Counted from the first letter of the stretch, positions 26,541 to 35,730 are shown. The stretch is 64,000 bases of DNA from Chryseobacterium sp. HSC-36S06 (GCF_024171485.1 NZ_JALJZX010000001.1:620001-684000), one strand, 5' to 3'. Notes: generated by a model from the letters alone, not told the origin. Made by a program: numbers and translations.

Positions 26541-26562
26541 TCCTGCCTTAAAAAGTAGAAGG

Positions 26563-26640
26563 CCGGAAGAAGAATATAGAAATTTGTGTTTTTATATGGA
26601 AAATGCTTCTTCCGGTAAACTTCCTCGTAAATTTGTGTAA
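26563..26640. repeat. Structured intergenic element with nested repeats
   Basis: Perfect 10-bp inverted repeat CCGGAAGAAG (26563-26572) / CTTCTTCCGG (26606-26615), with an inner ATATA/TATAT pair, could form a long hairpin. The 10-mer AAATTTGTGT occurs twice as a direct repeat (26580-26589 and 26629-26638). It lies between convergent genes, after the yajC terminator. No reading frame explains it. Confidence 0.6.
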
Positions 26641-26680
26641 TAACAACTGCCCAAAAATAACACGTTTAGACACGTAAACC

Positions 26681-26696
26681 TTACGGAAAACCGTAA
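26681..26696. repeat. Short perfect hairpin downstream of the response regulator
   Basis: TTACGG AAAA CCGTAA, 6-bp stem with 4-nt loop, 28 nt past the stop of the minus-strand response regulator. No T run on the minus strand, so it is a poor terminator. Two near-repeats (ACACGTTTAG and ACACGTAAAC) adjoin it at 26660-26679. Confidence 0.45.
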
Positions 26697-26724
26697 AACC
26701 ACTGCTTTTCATATTAAATATTGC

Positions 26725-27387
26725 TTAAATGATGCCCAAATCCTTGCATTGGGCAATAAGATGTTCGGAACTGTTTGCCCTGAAAGTATCTTTTAAAGAA
26801 CTGATTGTTTTTTCAACAAAACTTAAGCTGGTTGATTTCAGCCCTTTTCCCTGCAGATGCTGCGGGATGTTTTTCTGTAATATTCCCTCTGCAAGAAGCT
26901 GAAGTATCGTAAGTTCGGTAGAACTTAATTCGATTGTATTCTTGCTGATGTTGTATTTGTTTTCTAGGGAAAGGTATTTTTTGTTTTCGGCCAAACTCAA
27001 AATTGCTTTTTTAAGTTCCCTTGCATCACCTCTTCCTTTTCCCACATAACCGTCGATATGAAACTCTTTGAAAAGTCTGTCGATTTTTCCGACTTTCTTT
27101 TCAATAGAGAAAATCAGGGTTTTTATTTCGGGCAGCAATTTCCTGACCTCCGAAACCAACTGTGCACCATCTTTTATAGTCTGCGGCCTGTGATCTTCAT
27201 CGAAAGAAAGATCGGTAATAAGAAGGTCGAACGGTGTATGATCTAACACACTTCGTTTTACTCTCTCCATTGCATCGTCGCAGTAATAAACAAAATGCGT
27301 ATCTGTAATTTCTAAATCAATCAGCGTTTTCAATACGGAAATACCCGAACTTTCATGATCTTCTGCAATAAGTACTTTCTTAAACAT
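26725..27387 (-). CDS. Response regulator with LuxR-type HTH output
   Basis: 220 residues from the ATG at 27387 (MFKKVLIAEDHESSG), 4 nt after the kinase stop; longer readings overlap the kinase. The receiver domain has acidic pocket E9/D10, phospho-acceptor D59 in DLLITDLSFD and a Lys in GYVGKGRGD. The C-terminal part (about 145-220: IELSSTELTILQLLAEG, then KSTSLSFVEKTISSLKDTF) is a NarL/LuxR-like helix-turn-helix. It should be phosphorylated by the kinase upstream and act as a DNA-binding regulator; targets are unknown. Confidence 0.88.
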   Translation of the reverse strand: MFKKVLIAEDHESSGISVLKTLIDLEITDTHFVYYCDDAMERVKRSVLDHTPFDLLITDLSFDEDHRPQTIKDGAQLVSEVRKLLPEIKTLIFSIEKKVGKIDRLFKEFHIDGYVGKGRGDARELKKAILSLAENKKYLSLENKYNISKNTIELSSTELTILQLLAEGILQKNIPQHLQGKGLKSTSLSFVEKTISSLKDTFRANSSEHLIAQCKDLGII

Positions 27388-27391
27388 GCCG

Positions 27392-29050
27392 TTACTTTTT
27401 ATCAAAAGGAAGCTGAATATTGATTTTAGTTCCCTTCTCTGTTTCAGTGTCAAAAGTAACAATACCATCGAAAGAAGAAATACGGTTTACCGTATTCTGA
27501 AGACCATTTTTTAAATTAAAATTATTTTTTGGCAATCCAATGCCATCATCAAAGTAAAAAATGCAGATAAAATCATTGTCTTTTTCAAACCTGAGCGAGA
27601 CTTTCTGCGCCGAGCTGTGTTTTTTCATGTTGACGAGAAGTTCCTGCAGCACAATAATTAATCCTTCTTTTAAAGGTTGCGAAAGGTTTTCCCAAACAGT
27701 TTCGTTGTTGCCAATGATAATGATCTGCGTGTGTGAAGATGAAAAAGATTGCAGCAGATGGGCAATTTTCTCTGAATAATTTTCTTCATTACTTTTCATT
27801 GCGTCATCATAAGAAATGTCGCGGGATTTTTCATAGATTATTTCAAGCTTGTCGAGCAGGGCCTCTTTATCGAGATTTTCCTGATTTTCAACTTCGGTCA
27901 TTACCTGATATACTCCGTTTGCGACTACATCGTGTACTTTCTTGGAATATTTCAGTTCTGTTTTTTTAATTTTTAGTTGGTTTTCCTGTTCAACTCTTTT
28001 CTTACGCCGTCTGTACCAAAATACACCACTGATAATTGTACAAACGGCAATGCCCAAAGCGATATACTGCTGAAGAATATGATAATTTTTTTTAGCGTTT
28101 TCGGCTTGTGCGTTCAGAAAGGCTGCCCGATTTTTCTCCGAATCATATCTGATCATGGCGAACTGATTTTTCACTTTATTTCTTGCAGTTTGCAGGCTGT
28201 CATCAACTTTCTGGTAGATTTTAAAATATTGTTTTGCATTCTCACCGTTTTCTAAACTGATCAGTTTTTGAAGCGCCTCAAGTTGATCAGGTGGACTTTT
28301 TGCATTTAATGCCACCTGATACATTTCCCGGGCATGATAAAGTGCCAGGGCCGGATTTTTTTTACTGAAATAATCGGAAAGGTGAGCATGACTCGCATTT
28401 TGGCCTAATAGCTGACCTTCTTTTTCGCGGATTTTTAAGGCAGCAAGCATTTCCGGTTCTGCGTTATAGCTGCTGTCTTTTTTCCATTTTATAAATGCGG
28501 AATTGTCGATAATCATTGCATTCTTTGCATTTTCTTTCAGTAAGTTTTGAAAGATGGCAAGTGCAGAATCATATTGCTTTTGTTTAGCATAGGTGATCGC
28601 CAGATTGTTTTGAATAATTTCGAGTTCCGGTTTTATATTGGTTTTTGATCCCGCTTTTTTCAGATATAAAACAGCGACTTCATAGTTTTTAAGATTTTGC
28701 TCATTGGTGCCTAGAAGGTTGTAATTTGTTGAAAGATAATCGGTGTCATGGGCTCTCTCGAAGATTTTCACTGCATCTACCGCGTTTTCCTGACTTCCCA
28801 TAAAATCCCCGTAATCGGCCTGTATAATTGCCATATTCAGCATGCATTTTGCCATGCCGATACTGTCTTTGTTTTTGCCAAACTCAATTTTGGCCTTATT
28901 CAGAAAAGCGAAAGCGCTGTCTTTGTTATTCTGATCCATATGAAACCATGCCTTTTCGTAATAAGCATTAGTATTGCTGGCCGCAGGAAGCGATTTATTC
29001 TCTTTACACGAGCACAGGATAACAAGCAGAAGGACAAACTGAAACTTCAA
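27392..29050 (-). CDS. TPR-containing sensor histidine kinase, NarL/LiaS type
   Basis: 552 residues. The start is a TTG (complement of 29048-29050): no in-frame ATG lies nearby, and the frame begins directly with a lipoprotein-like signal (KFQFVLLLVILCSCKE). Residues about 25-300 form TPR helices (ANYNLLGTNEQNLKNYEVA, LAITYAKQKQYDSAL). A membrane helix near 325-345 (YIALGIAVCTIISGVFWY) precedes a coiled coil, a dimerisation segment with the likely phospho-His in KKVHDVVANGVY, and an HATPase domain with N-box ELLVNMKKHS and G1 box DDGIGL. The sensor part probably faces the periplasm. It is paired with the response regulator downstream. Confidence 0.87.
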   Translation of the reverse strand: MKFQFVLLLVILCSCKENKSLPAASNTNAYYEKAWFHMDQNNKDSAFAFLNKAKIEFGKNKDSIGMAKCMLNMAIIQADYGDFMGSQENAVDAVKIFERAHDTDYLSTNYNLLGTNEQNLKNYEVAVLYLKKAGSKTNIKPELEIIQNNLAITYAKQKQYDSALAIFQNLLKENAKNAMIIDNSAFIKWKKDSSYNAEPEMLAALKIREKEGQLLGQNASHAHLSDYFSKKNPALALYHAREMYQVALNAKSPPDQLEALQKLISLENGENAKQYFKIYQKVDDSLQTARNKVKNQFAMIRYDSEKNRAAFLNAQAENAKKNYHILQQYIALGIAVCTIISGVFWYRRRKKRVEQENQLKIKKTELKYSKKVHDVVANGVYQVMTEVENQENLDKEALLDKLEIIYEKSRDISYDDAMKSNEENYSEKIAHLLQSFSSSHTQIIIIGNNETVWENLSQPLKEGLIIVLQELLVNMKKHSSAQKVSLRFEKDNDFICIFYFDDGIGLPKNNFNLKNGLQNTVNRISSFDGIVTFDTETEKGTKINIQLPFDKK

Positions 29051-29079
29051 GGATTTTTTTCTTAAATATAAATAAATTT

Positions 29080-30768
29080 TTAGGCAAAGATCAAGATCAG
29101 CAGACTCGCCACAAAAATTCTGAAAATGGTTACCAGCGGATAAACCTGCGCATAACTTTGGATCGGCACATCAGAATCCAGATAATTTGTACTGAAAGAT
29201 AATGCCGCGGGATCTGTATAGCTTCCGCTCATGATTCCGGCCAGCTGCAGGAAATTAATCTTCATGATAAAACGGCCGATAATAACCATCGTGATCAGCG
29301 GTATGAAAGTAATCGCTGAGCCAAAAAGAAGCCAGTTCCATCCATTGTACTGTATGAAATTTTCATAAAAACCATCACCTGCATGAATTCCCACCGCGGC
29401 GAAAAACAGGCAGATTCCCAAATCCTTCATAAAATAAATTGCGCCGTTATTGATATAGGAGTGGATGAAAGAGATTCCGCCATATCTGGAAATCAGCAGG
29501 GCGACAATAAGTGGTCCGGCTGCAAATCCTAATTTTATCGGAACCGGGAGACTGGGAATTGCAATCGGAATTGAACCTAAAATCACTCCCAGCAGCAAAC
29601 CGCCGAAAAGAGAAAGAAAATCCGGCTCAAGAAGTTTTTTTTCTGAGTTTCCTATAATTTTTTCTACTTCTTCAATCGCTTCTTTAGAACCGATTACCCT
29701 TAATTTATCGCCATAAAACAGTTCAAGCGAAGGTCGCGGAAGAATTTCCCGCCCTGCACGGAATACGCGCGTTACCTTTAAATCATAGGTGTTGTAAAGA
29801 TCAAGTTCAGAAAGTTTTTTATGAATCACCGAAGGTTTGGTAACGAAAATGTTTTTATTGTGAATGTCAGAATCGGATTCGATGAAAAGATCACTGGATG
29901 GCCTGCCAAGTAGGGCAATAAAATCATCAACATCTTTCTCCAATCCCACCAGCATGAGCACGTCGCGGTCTCTCAGATGCATGTCGGAAGTAGGGGACTT
30001 TACCGCTTCGCTACCACTGTGTTTTAGCCGCGAAATCACAATATCATGCCCGAAATCTTTGATCGACTGGTGTATTGTTTTTCCGAAAAATTCAGGATTC
30101 GTAACCCTCATTTTTTTGTGAATCAGCGGAAGTTCACTGTTAATTTTCGACATGCGGAATTTACGCATCTCCGTTTCCGGATGAATTTTAAGCAGAATTT
30201 TCGAAAGGATAATCGTTCCGATGATTCCGAAAACGCCTAGCGGATAAGTGATGGCATACCCGATGGTTGGGTCATTAAAGGCACGGTCGGGAAATGAGAC
30301 TTTTATTTCCTCGATCGTATTTTTTGCTGCGCCCAAACCCGGTGTATTTGTCACAGAACCGCTCATGATTCCCACCAAATCTTCCATTTTCAAACCCGTC
30401 AAATGGTACAGAATAATCGTAATTACCCCGCCAAACAGTACAGTTGAGACAGCTAAAATATTAAACTTTAAACCTTCATTGCGAAATGATGAAAAAAACG
30501 ATGGCCCAACCTGTAAACCAATACCATATACGAAAAGTATCAAACCGAAATCACGGATGAAGTTTAGAATTCCATGATCAATGCGATAGCCGAAATGCCC
30601 CAAAATTAGTCCCGTAAACATCACGGCCGAAACACCAAAGGTAATCTTGCCGAGTTTTAACCTGCCAAAGAAAATTCCCGATCCCACCGCTAACATAATT
30701 ACAACGATGGATTGAGTTACAGTAGGGTTTTCAACAGGAAGTAGTAATGCTTTTAACCAATCAAACAT
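29080..30768 (-). CDS. AspT/YidE-family transporter with RCK_C domains
   Basis: 562 residues from the ATG at 30768. Two membrane halves (about residues 15-185 and 385-560) contain paired conserved segments (GIGLQVGPSFFSSF, MSGSVTNTPGLGAA; AAVGIHAGDGFYENF, MSGSYTDPAALSFS), as in the aspartate:alanine exchanger (AAEx) family. Between them lie two RCK_C/TrkA-C regulatory domains (about 205-370, with DRDVLMLVG and GDKLRVIGS). The substrate may be an amino or dicarboxylic acid but is not known for most members. It is 29 nt upstream of the kinase and probably shares its transcript. Confidence 0.86.
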   Translation of the reverse strand: MFDWLKALLLPVENPTVTQSIVVIMLAVGSGIFFGRLKLGKITFGVSAVMFTGLILGHFGYRIDHGILNFIRDFGLILFVYGIGLQVGPSFFSSFRNEGLKFNILAVSTVLFGGVITIILYHLTGLKMEDLVGIMSGSVTNTPGLGAAKNTIEEIKVSFPDRAFNDPTIGYAITYPLGVFGIIGTIILSKILLKIHPETEMRKFRMSKINSELPLIHKKMRVTNPEFFGKTIHQSIKDFGHDIVISRLKHSGSEAVKSPTSDMHLRDRDVLMLVGLEKDVDDFIALLGRPSSDLFIESDSDIHNKNIFVTKPSVIHKKLSELDLYNTYDLKVTRVFRAGREILPRPSLELFYGDKLRVIGSKEAIEEVEKIIGNSEKKLLEPDFLSLFGGLLLGVILGSIPIAIPSLPVPIKLGFAAGPLIVALLISRYGGISFIHSYINNGAIYFMKDLGICLFFAAVGIHAGDGFYENFIQYNGWNWLLFGSAITFIPLITMVIIGRFIMKINFLQLAGIMSGSYTDPAALSFSTNYLDSDVPIQSYAQVYPLVTIFRIFVASLLILIFA

Positions 30769-30820
30769 GTCTTGAATTTTAATCAAATTTAGTGCTTATA
30801 ACTTCAAAAAGAGACAATAA

Positions 30821-30861
30821 AAGAGTGAATTATGTCAGACCTAGGTTATTCTTTCACTCTT
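30821..30861 (-). terminator. Possible terminator of the GH3-bshA-DUF2851 operon
   Basis: AAGAGTGAA (30821-30829) / TTCACTCTT (30853-30861) form a 9-bp stem; the right arm overlaps the last codons of the DUF2851 gene. On the minus strand it is followed by TTTTATTG. The 23-nt loop is long, so confidence is limited. Confidence 0.4.
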
Positions 30862-32114
30862 AAAAGCTGAAAGCCAATCCCACAGTTCAGGCAGTTCTTG
30901 GTTTCGCAGAAATTTTTATAGTGAAAGATAAAAGCCTGACTTTCCAGCGAATTGCTGATTTCTAATCCCAATAATTTCCATCCTTCTGTCACAGTATTTT
31001 TTTCGGGGGGAATTTTGCGATAAAAATCGAGAATTTCATCGTTTATATCCTCATCTGAATTTTTGTGATAAGCATATTTAAACGGCAGCACCGCATTGAT
31101 CAGAATTAAATTTATGAAATCTTCTGTAAGATATTTTTCGCCTTCCACCGGTGATATTTTTCGGAAATTAAAGCGGTTGTTCCAGTAATCGCTGGCCTTA
31201 ACTCCGGCAAAAATTCCCCTTATCTCATCAATTTTTTTAGCAAGGATAAGTTTTGAAAAAAGGTTTTGATTCAAGTGATACAGCGATGCAAACTGGGAAA
31301 GCCTTATCGTGGGGAAATTTGGCGGCCGGAGTTTCGAAAACTTAGGGGTAATTTTTATAGCAGGAAGCTGGAATTTTGCATTGAGAAAATCAAATTCTCT
31401 TTTCCAGATTTGCATCTGTTCGTCCTCTGGCTTTTGCAACCAACCGCAGATGCCCAAGAACAGGGCTTCGAGTTGAATTTGATTCTGCCGGATCTTATTC
31501 ACCACCGAAAAATCAAGACTTTCTGCAAGTTGGCGGAAAATTTCTGCATTCACCTTCAACCCAAATGCATACGCTAAATGCTGAAAAAGGACAGCTTCGT
31601 AGTTGTTTTTGTTGAAGTGTAAGGCTTTTTCGATTTCAAGAGACTTTTGATCCAATTTTTTTAGCAGCGTTTCTTCAGGAAAATAAAAAGGAACTGCGTC
31701 GGGTCTGAACAGATTTTCGCAGGGAATAAACTGGTGGTTTCTGAGCATGGAATCATAGTTCCTGAGCAAGGTTTCATCGATATAATTTTTCAGTTCGAGC
31801 GTGGGAATATTTTTATTTTTAAGTTCATCAACATCGACATCGTGATAGAACACTGCATGTAAAATTAAATTTTCAAATTCGGGATTTCCGGAATGCTGAT
31901 GAAAAATGTAATCTGAAGATTTTACGTGCAGTTCGATATTTCCTGCTAGTATCAGCTCATTAAATTTTATTTTGCCAAAAAGAAAATCAGGGCCGGAGTC
32001 GAAATTCCACTTTCCAAAGTCCAGAATTTCCAGATTGTTTCCTTCCACATCTTTAAAATCAAAACTCGTGAAAATCTTGAAATTCCAAAGATATTGAAGG
32101 AGCTTCTCATTCAT
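30846..32114 (-). CDS. DUF2851 family protein
   Basis: 422 residues, no signal peptide. The N-terminus MNEKLLQYLWNFKIFTSFDF, then NFDSGPDFLFGKIKF, GNIELHVKSSDY and LILHAVFYHDVDV, matches DUF2851, a Bacteroidota family of unknown function with a nuclease-like alpha/beta N-terminus. The C-terminus carries a Cys-rich close (FCETKNCLNCGIGFQLL) that may bind zinc. It follows bshA by 29 nt in the same direction. Confidence 0.85.
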   Translation of the reverse strand: MNEKLLQYLWNFKIFTSFDFKDVEGNNLEILDFGKWNFDSGPDFLFGKIKFNELILAGNIELHVKSSDYIFHQHSGNPEFENLILHAVFYHDVDVDELKNKNIPTLELKNYIDETLLRNYDSMLRNHQFIPCENLFRPDAVPFYFPEETLLKKLDQKSLEIEKALHFNKNNYEAVLFQHLAYAFGLKVNAEIFRQLAESLDFSVVNKIRQNQIQLEALFLGICGWLQKPEDEQMQIWKREFDFLNAKFQLPAIKITPKFSKLRPPNFPTIRLSQFASLYHLNQNLFSKLILAKKIDEIRGIFAGVKASDYWNNRFNFRKISPVEGEKYLTEDFINLILINAVLPFKYAYHKNSDEDINDEILDFYRKIPPEKNTVTEGWKLLGLEISNSLESQAFIFHYKNFCETKNCLNCGIGFQLLRVKE

Positions 32115-32143
32115 CTTCGAAGGAGTTGTTACATTAATTTCTG

Positions 32144-33292
32144 TTATGGAATCAGGGCCGGATTCTTGAAATTCTTCAGCGTTTCCTCGTACATCTGTTC
32201 ATAAAGCGGCAAAATATTTTTAAGGTCGAATCTGATGGCCTGTTTCTTTGCGTTTGTTTTCATTTCTGCAAGCAGATCTTCGTTGCTTAAGAGTTTTATC
32301 GCGTAGTTACTCATCGCTTTTACATTGCCAATTTCAGCTAGAAACCCTGTTTCTCCCTGAATATTTACTTCCGGAATTCCTCCCGCGTTTGAGCTGATGA
32401 CCGGCGTGTGTGCAGCCATTGCTTCAAGCGCTGCCAATCCAAAACTTTCCTGCTCAGAAGGGAGTAAAAACACATCGGAAAGCTGCAGAATCCTGTACAG
32501 ATCGTTCACTTTTCCCAAAAGCCTGATTTTATTGATTAAGTCGGGATTCTCTTCGAGGAATCCGTTTACTTTCTCCATATCCGGACCTTCGCCGATAATA
32601 ATGAGTTTAGATTTTACATGTTTTTCAACGTCTTTAAAAATCTCTAAAACATCTTCGATCCGTTTCACGGGCCGCAGGTTGGATACGTGAATAAGAATTT
32701 TTTCGTCATCAGTCGCAAACTGACTTCGGCTGCAGTCGGTACATTCATCAAACTCAGAATTATCAATAAAATTGGTAATGACCTTGATTTCCTTTTTAAT
32801 ATTGAAAAGTTGGAGCGTGTCTTTTTTTAAACTTTCGGAAACGGAAGTAATTGTATCTGACTGATTGATAGAGAATTCTACCGCATGTTTATAACTCGGA
32901 TGCTGCCCAACCAGCGTGATGTCTGTGCCGTGAAGTGTCGTCACCAGCGGAATGTCTCTGCCTTCTTCCTTCAGCATTTGTTTCGCAGTAAAGGCTGCGT
33001 AGGCGTAAGGGATAGCGTAATGCGCATGCAGTAAATCGAGTTTATAAAGATTAACTACGCGGTAAATCATTGAAGAAAGCGCGATATCATACGGCTGATA
33101 CTGAAAAAGAGGATAGGTTTGAACGTTTACCTTGTGGAAAAAAATATTGGGATTGGTAATGTCAAGTCTTGCGGGAAGATTAGAGCTTATAAAATGTACT
33201 TCGTAACCTTTATTGGCGAGCGACATGCCTAATTCTGTAGCAACAATGCCACTTCCGCCATAGGTTGGGTAACAGAGAATTCCGATTTTCAT
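32144..33292 (-). CDS. bshA: N-acetyl-alpha-D-glucosaminyl L-malate synthase BshA
   Basis: 382 residues. A GT4 (GT-B fold) glycosyltransferase: IGILCYPTYGGSGIVATELG at the N-terminus, LLHAHYAIPYAYAA, TLHGTDITLVGQHPSY, VSNLRPVKRIEDV, and the C-terminal EQESFGLAALEAMA with the E-x7-E motif, then SNAGGIPEV. The HYAIPYA and HGTDITLVG segments are characteristic of BshA. It joins UDP-GlcNAc to L-malate, the first step of bacillithiol synthesis. It is in an operon with a GH3 enzyme and a DUF2851 protein; bshB1 is about 10 kb away, and bshC was not found. Confidence 0.94.
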   Translation of the reverse strand: MKIGILCYPTYGGSGIVATELGMSLANKGYEVHFISSNLPARLDITNPNIFFHKVNVQTYPLFQYQPYDIALSSMIYRVVNLYKLDLLHAHYAIPYAYAAFTAKQMLKEEGRDIPLVTTLHGTDITLVGQHPSYKHAVEFSINQSDTITSVSESLKKDTLQLFNIKKEIKVITNFIDNSEFDECTDCSRSQFATDDEKILIHVSNLRPVKRIEDVLEIFKDVEKHVKSKLIIIGEGPDMEKVNGFLEENPDLINKIRLLGKVNDLYRILQLSDVFLLPSEQESFGLAALEAMAAHTPVISSNAGGIPEVNIQGETGFLAEIGNVKAMSNYAIKLLSNEDLLAEMKTNAKKQAIRFDLKNILPLYEQMYEETLKNFKNPALIP

Positions 33293-33315
33293 AACTGTAT
33301 TTTTGTTAATTGAAA

Positions 33316-35061
33316 TTACTCAATTACTGTTTTATTGTTTTTTTGTCCTGTAGGGCCGCTTTTCGCGGAAGTTTTCAGATCTAATCCCGCGCCTGCTTTC
33401 AGACTGGAGTTTACCAAAACCGGCAGCCGGCCTGAAATATTGGTGCTGCCATTCATCGCCTTCGCGGTAGCGGTCATTGAATCATCATTGTTTTCATAAG
33501 CCACCAAAACCGTTGAAATATTTGAAATATCAACATCTTTCAATGCATAAGCAGATCCGAATACATTAAGAATAACCTCATGGTTTTTGCTTAAATCTGC
33601 CAATACCTTTCTGCTTCCTGCGGATATTTTATAAGGTTTGTAAGCGGTGGAGTTGTCCTTATGGAATCCAACAATCACTTTTGAATTTTTCGGAATGGAG
33701 GCAATCTCTGTACTTTTCTTTACAGTAACTGTAGTTTTTAAATTTAACTGATTTGCAAATGTTTGGTAGGGAGCTTCTTCCAGAGGAACGTAGTAATAGG
33801 TTTCTTTACAGTTAAGCGGAAGTAGTTTTTTACCATCTTTAAGCAAGGTCAGAGCATTAGCATAAAGATTCTGAACCAGTATTTTGTGGGAATCATTATT
33901 CAGATCATGGTTGATGTTTTCCGGATTTCGGGGTTCATATTTATCCAGACCAAGGTAATACTTGGTCAGCAAAATTTTCTTCACACTTTCTTCTACGCGT
34001 GACTGACTGATTTCTTTATTATCTATCGCCAACTGAATCAATCTTTTTCCTTCTTTTACGCCTTCTGAAAAAAGCATAATATCGTTTCCGGCTTTAAAAG
34101 CAAGGGCATCCAGTTCACCCGGTTTATACCGTTTTGCTACAGCTCCCATGTTTAAAGCATCGGTAATAATTAAACCTTTGTAACCCAATTTCTCTTTGAG
34201 CAATCCCGTAATAATGTTTTTGGAGACAGAAGCGGGGATTCCATTTTCTTTTTCTAAAGCGGGTATATAAAGGTGGGCCACCATAACGCCGCCAATTCCT
34301 TTGTCCATAAGCGCTTTGAAAGGAGCGAGTTCAACTTCGTTCAGACGGTGGAGATTGTGAGAAACAACCGGTAAGTCCAGATGGGAGTCGGTGTTCGTAT
34401 CACCGTGACCGGGAAAGTGCTTAATGGCTGCTAAAATATTATTTTCCTGCAAACCGTTGGAGTAGGCTAATGCAGAACTGATTACATTCGGAACTTCAGA
34501 GCCGAAACTTCGATTGCCGATGATGGGATTATCCGGATTGGTATTTACATCAACTACCGGCGCGAAATCCCAGTTAATGCCCATTCGTTTGGAATCTTCA
34601 GCAATTTTTGCTGCCATTTGAGTAATAAGATTTTTGTCCTGAATCGCCCCCAGAGTCATGGCCCAAGGAAATTTGTGTGCCGCCGCGATTCGCTGAAAAA
34701 GTCCCCATTCTGCATCCATCCCAATCATAAGCGGAACTTTCGATTTTTTCTGGAATTCATTCACAAGAGTAATTTCCCGCGCAGCATCATCCTGCATCAG
34801 GATTAATCCGCCAATCTGCTCTTTTTCTACGATGCTTCTCACATTACTGATATGTTCTTCGTCCTTATTGGTATAAAGTGCTACAATGAACAGCTGACCT
34901 AATTTTTCGTCCTGTGAAAGGTTATTATAGGTTTGATTAACCCAATTATTTGCCTTTTTTAAATCATCTTTTGATAGATTTTTCGGCTGATATTGAGCAG
35001 ATAACTGCAGGGAAAACAAGAAAATAAAAATAGAGGTAAAAGGATGTTTCACTTTTTTCAT
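33316..35061 (-). CDS. GH3 beta-N-acetylhexosaminidase (secreted)
   Basis: 581 residues with a signal peptide (KHPFTSIFIFLFSLQLSAQ). The GH3 TIM barrel contains GMDAEWGLFQRI, the KHFPGHGDTNTDSH motif (about 216-229) specific for NagZ-type N-acetylglucosaminidases, and LIITDALNMGAV with the nucleophile Asp. A shorter second domain (about 385-560) follows. Many Bacteroidota homologues carry an extra beta-lactamase-like domain at the C-terminus; this one ends soon after the GH3 C domain. It probably trims GlcNAc from peptidoglycan fragments in the periplasm. The gene ends 23 nt before bshA. Confidence 0.9.
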   Translation of the reverse strand: MKKVKHPFTSIFIFLFSLQLSAQYQPKNLSKDDLKKANNWVNQTYNNLSQDEKLGQLFIVALYTNKDEEHISNVRSIVEKEQIGGLILMQDDAAREITLVNEFQKKSKVPLMIGMDAEWGLFQRIAAAHKFPWAMTLGAIQDKNLITQMAAKIAEDSKRMGINWDFAPVVDVNTNPDNPIIGNRSFGSEVPNVISSALAYSNGLQENNILAAIKHFPGHGDTNTDSHLDLPVVSHNLHRLNEVELAPFKALMDKGIGGVMVAHLYIPALEKENGIPASVSKNIITGLLKEKLGYKGLIITDALNMGAVAKRYKPGELDALAFKAGNDIMLFSEGVKEGKRLIQLAIDNKEISQSRVEESVKKILLTKYYLGLDKYEPRNPENINHDLNNDSHKILVQNLYANALTLLKDGKKLLPLNCKETYYYVPLEEAPYQTFANQLNLKTTVTVKKSTEIASIPKNSKVIVGFHKDNSTAYKPYKISAGSRKVLADLSKNHEVILNVFGSAYALKDVDISNISTVLVAYENNDDSMTATAKAMNGSTNISGRLPVLVNSSLKAGAGLDLKTSAKSGPTGQKNNKTVIE

Positions 35062-35083
35062 TGATATAGATTGAGACGTTTAA

Positions 35084-35109
35084 CAAAAATACGATTTTTA
35101 ATATTCAAA
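35084..35109 (-). promoter_or_regulatory. Promoter of the GH3-bshA-DUF2851 operon
   Basis: Minus-strand -7 TATTTTTG (complement of 35084-35091) and a TTTG (complement of 35106-35109) at a short 14-nt spacing; the -7 lies 22 nt before the ATG. Confidence 0.5.
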
Positions 35110-35173
35110 TTCTATATTTATTGGCATGCATATTGAGTTGTACGAAACAATTCAAACTTTAAAAATAATAGAA

Positions 35174-35677
35174 ATGAAAAATTACTTTACCATACTGCTT
35201 TTGGCTTTATTTGGCTTTTTGGCAGTGAGCTGTACCGATAGAAATGATGATGTATTAGTAGATGATAATGATACTTATCCAATGATGCGTGATGTTACCG
35301 GCACATTTAACAGCGGAAACAGTTATACCATCAATCAGGGAATTAATATCGCCACTACCGATGTCGTTTTAGTATACAGAAATATAAATTCAGCTTCCGG
35401 CGGAAGTGCTGTTTGGCAGCTTTTACCTAAAACCGAATATTTGACAGGCGGCAGAGAATTAGACTACAATTTTTTATTCGATACCGCGGATATTGAAATT
35501 TATACTGAAGCCAATTTCGATCAGGCAACACTCAGTGCTTCGGAAGCAACAACGTACCTCAATAATCAAAGATTCAGAATTGTTTTAATTCCTGCCTCAC
35601 AGGGCAAGAATGCAAACGTGAAATATGAAGATTATGAAAGCGTAATTAAATTTTACAATATTCCGGACCGGGATTAA
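35174..35677 (+). CDS. Small lipoprotein of unknown function
   Basis: 167 residues from the ATG at 35174, where a lipoprotein signal begins (MKNYFTILLLALFGFLAVSC, Cys-20); a longer frame from 35126 would put 16 non-signal residues in front. The mature protein starts with an Asp-rich stretch, then beta-rich sequence (SGNSYTINQGINIATTDVVLV, SGGSAVWQLLPKTEYL) and ends with an I-PAS-G segment. No family motif recognised. Similar short lipoproteins are common in Chryseobacterium-type genomes. Confidence 0.75.
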   Translation: MKNYFTILLLALFGFLAVSCTDRNDDVLVDDNDTYPMMRDVTGTFNSGNSYTINQGINIATTDVVLVYRNINSASGGSAVWQLLPKTEYLTGGRELDYNFLFDTADIEIYTEANFDQATLSASEATTYLNNQRFRIVLIPASQGKNANVKYEDYESVIKFYNIPDRD

Positions 35678-35700
35678 AAATAAAGACTTACCACCCAAGT

Positions 35701-35730
35701 AAACCCGCTGAATAATTCAGTGGGTTTTTT
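35701..35730 (+). terminator. Terminator after the small lipoprotein
   Basis: 12-bp stem AAACCCGCTGAA / TTCAGTGGGTTT (one G-T pair) with a 3-nt loop, then T residues. Confidence 0.9.
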
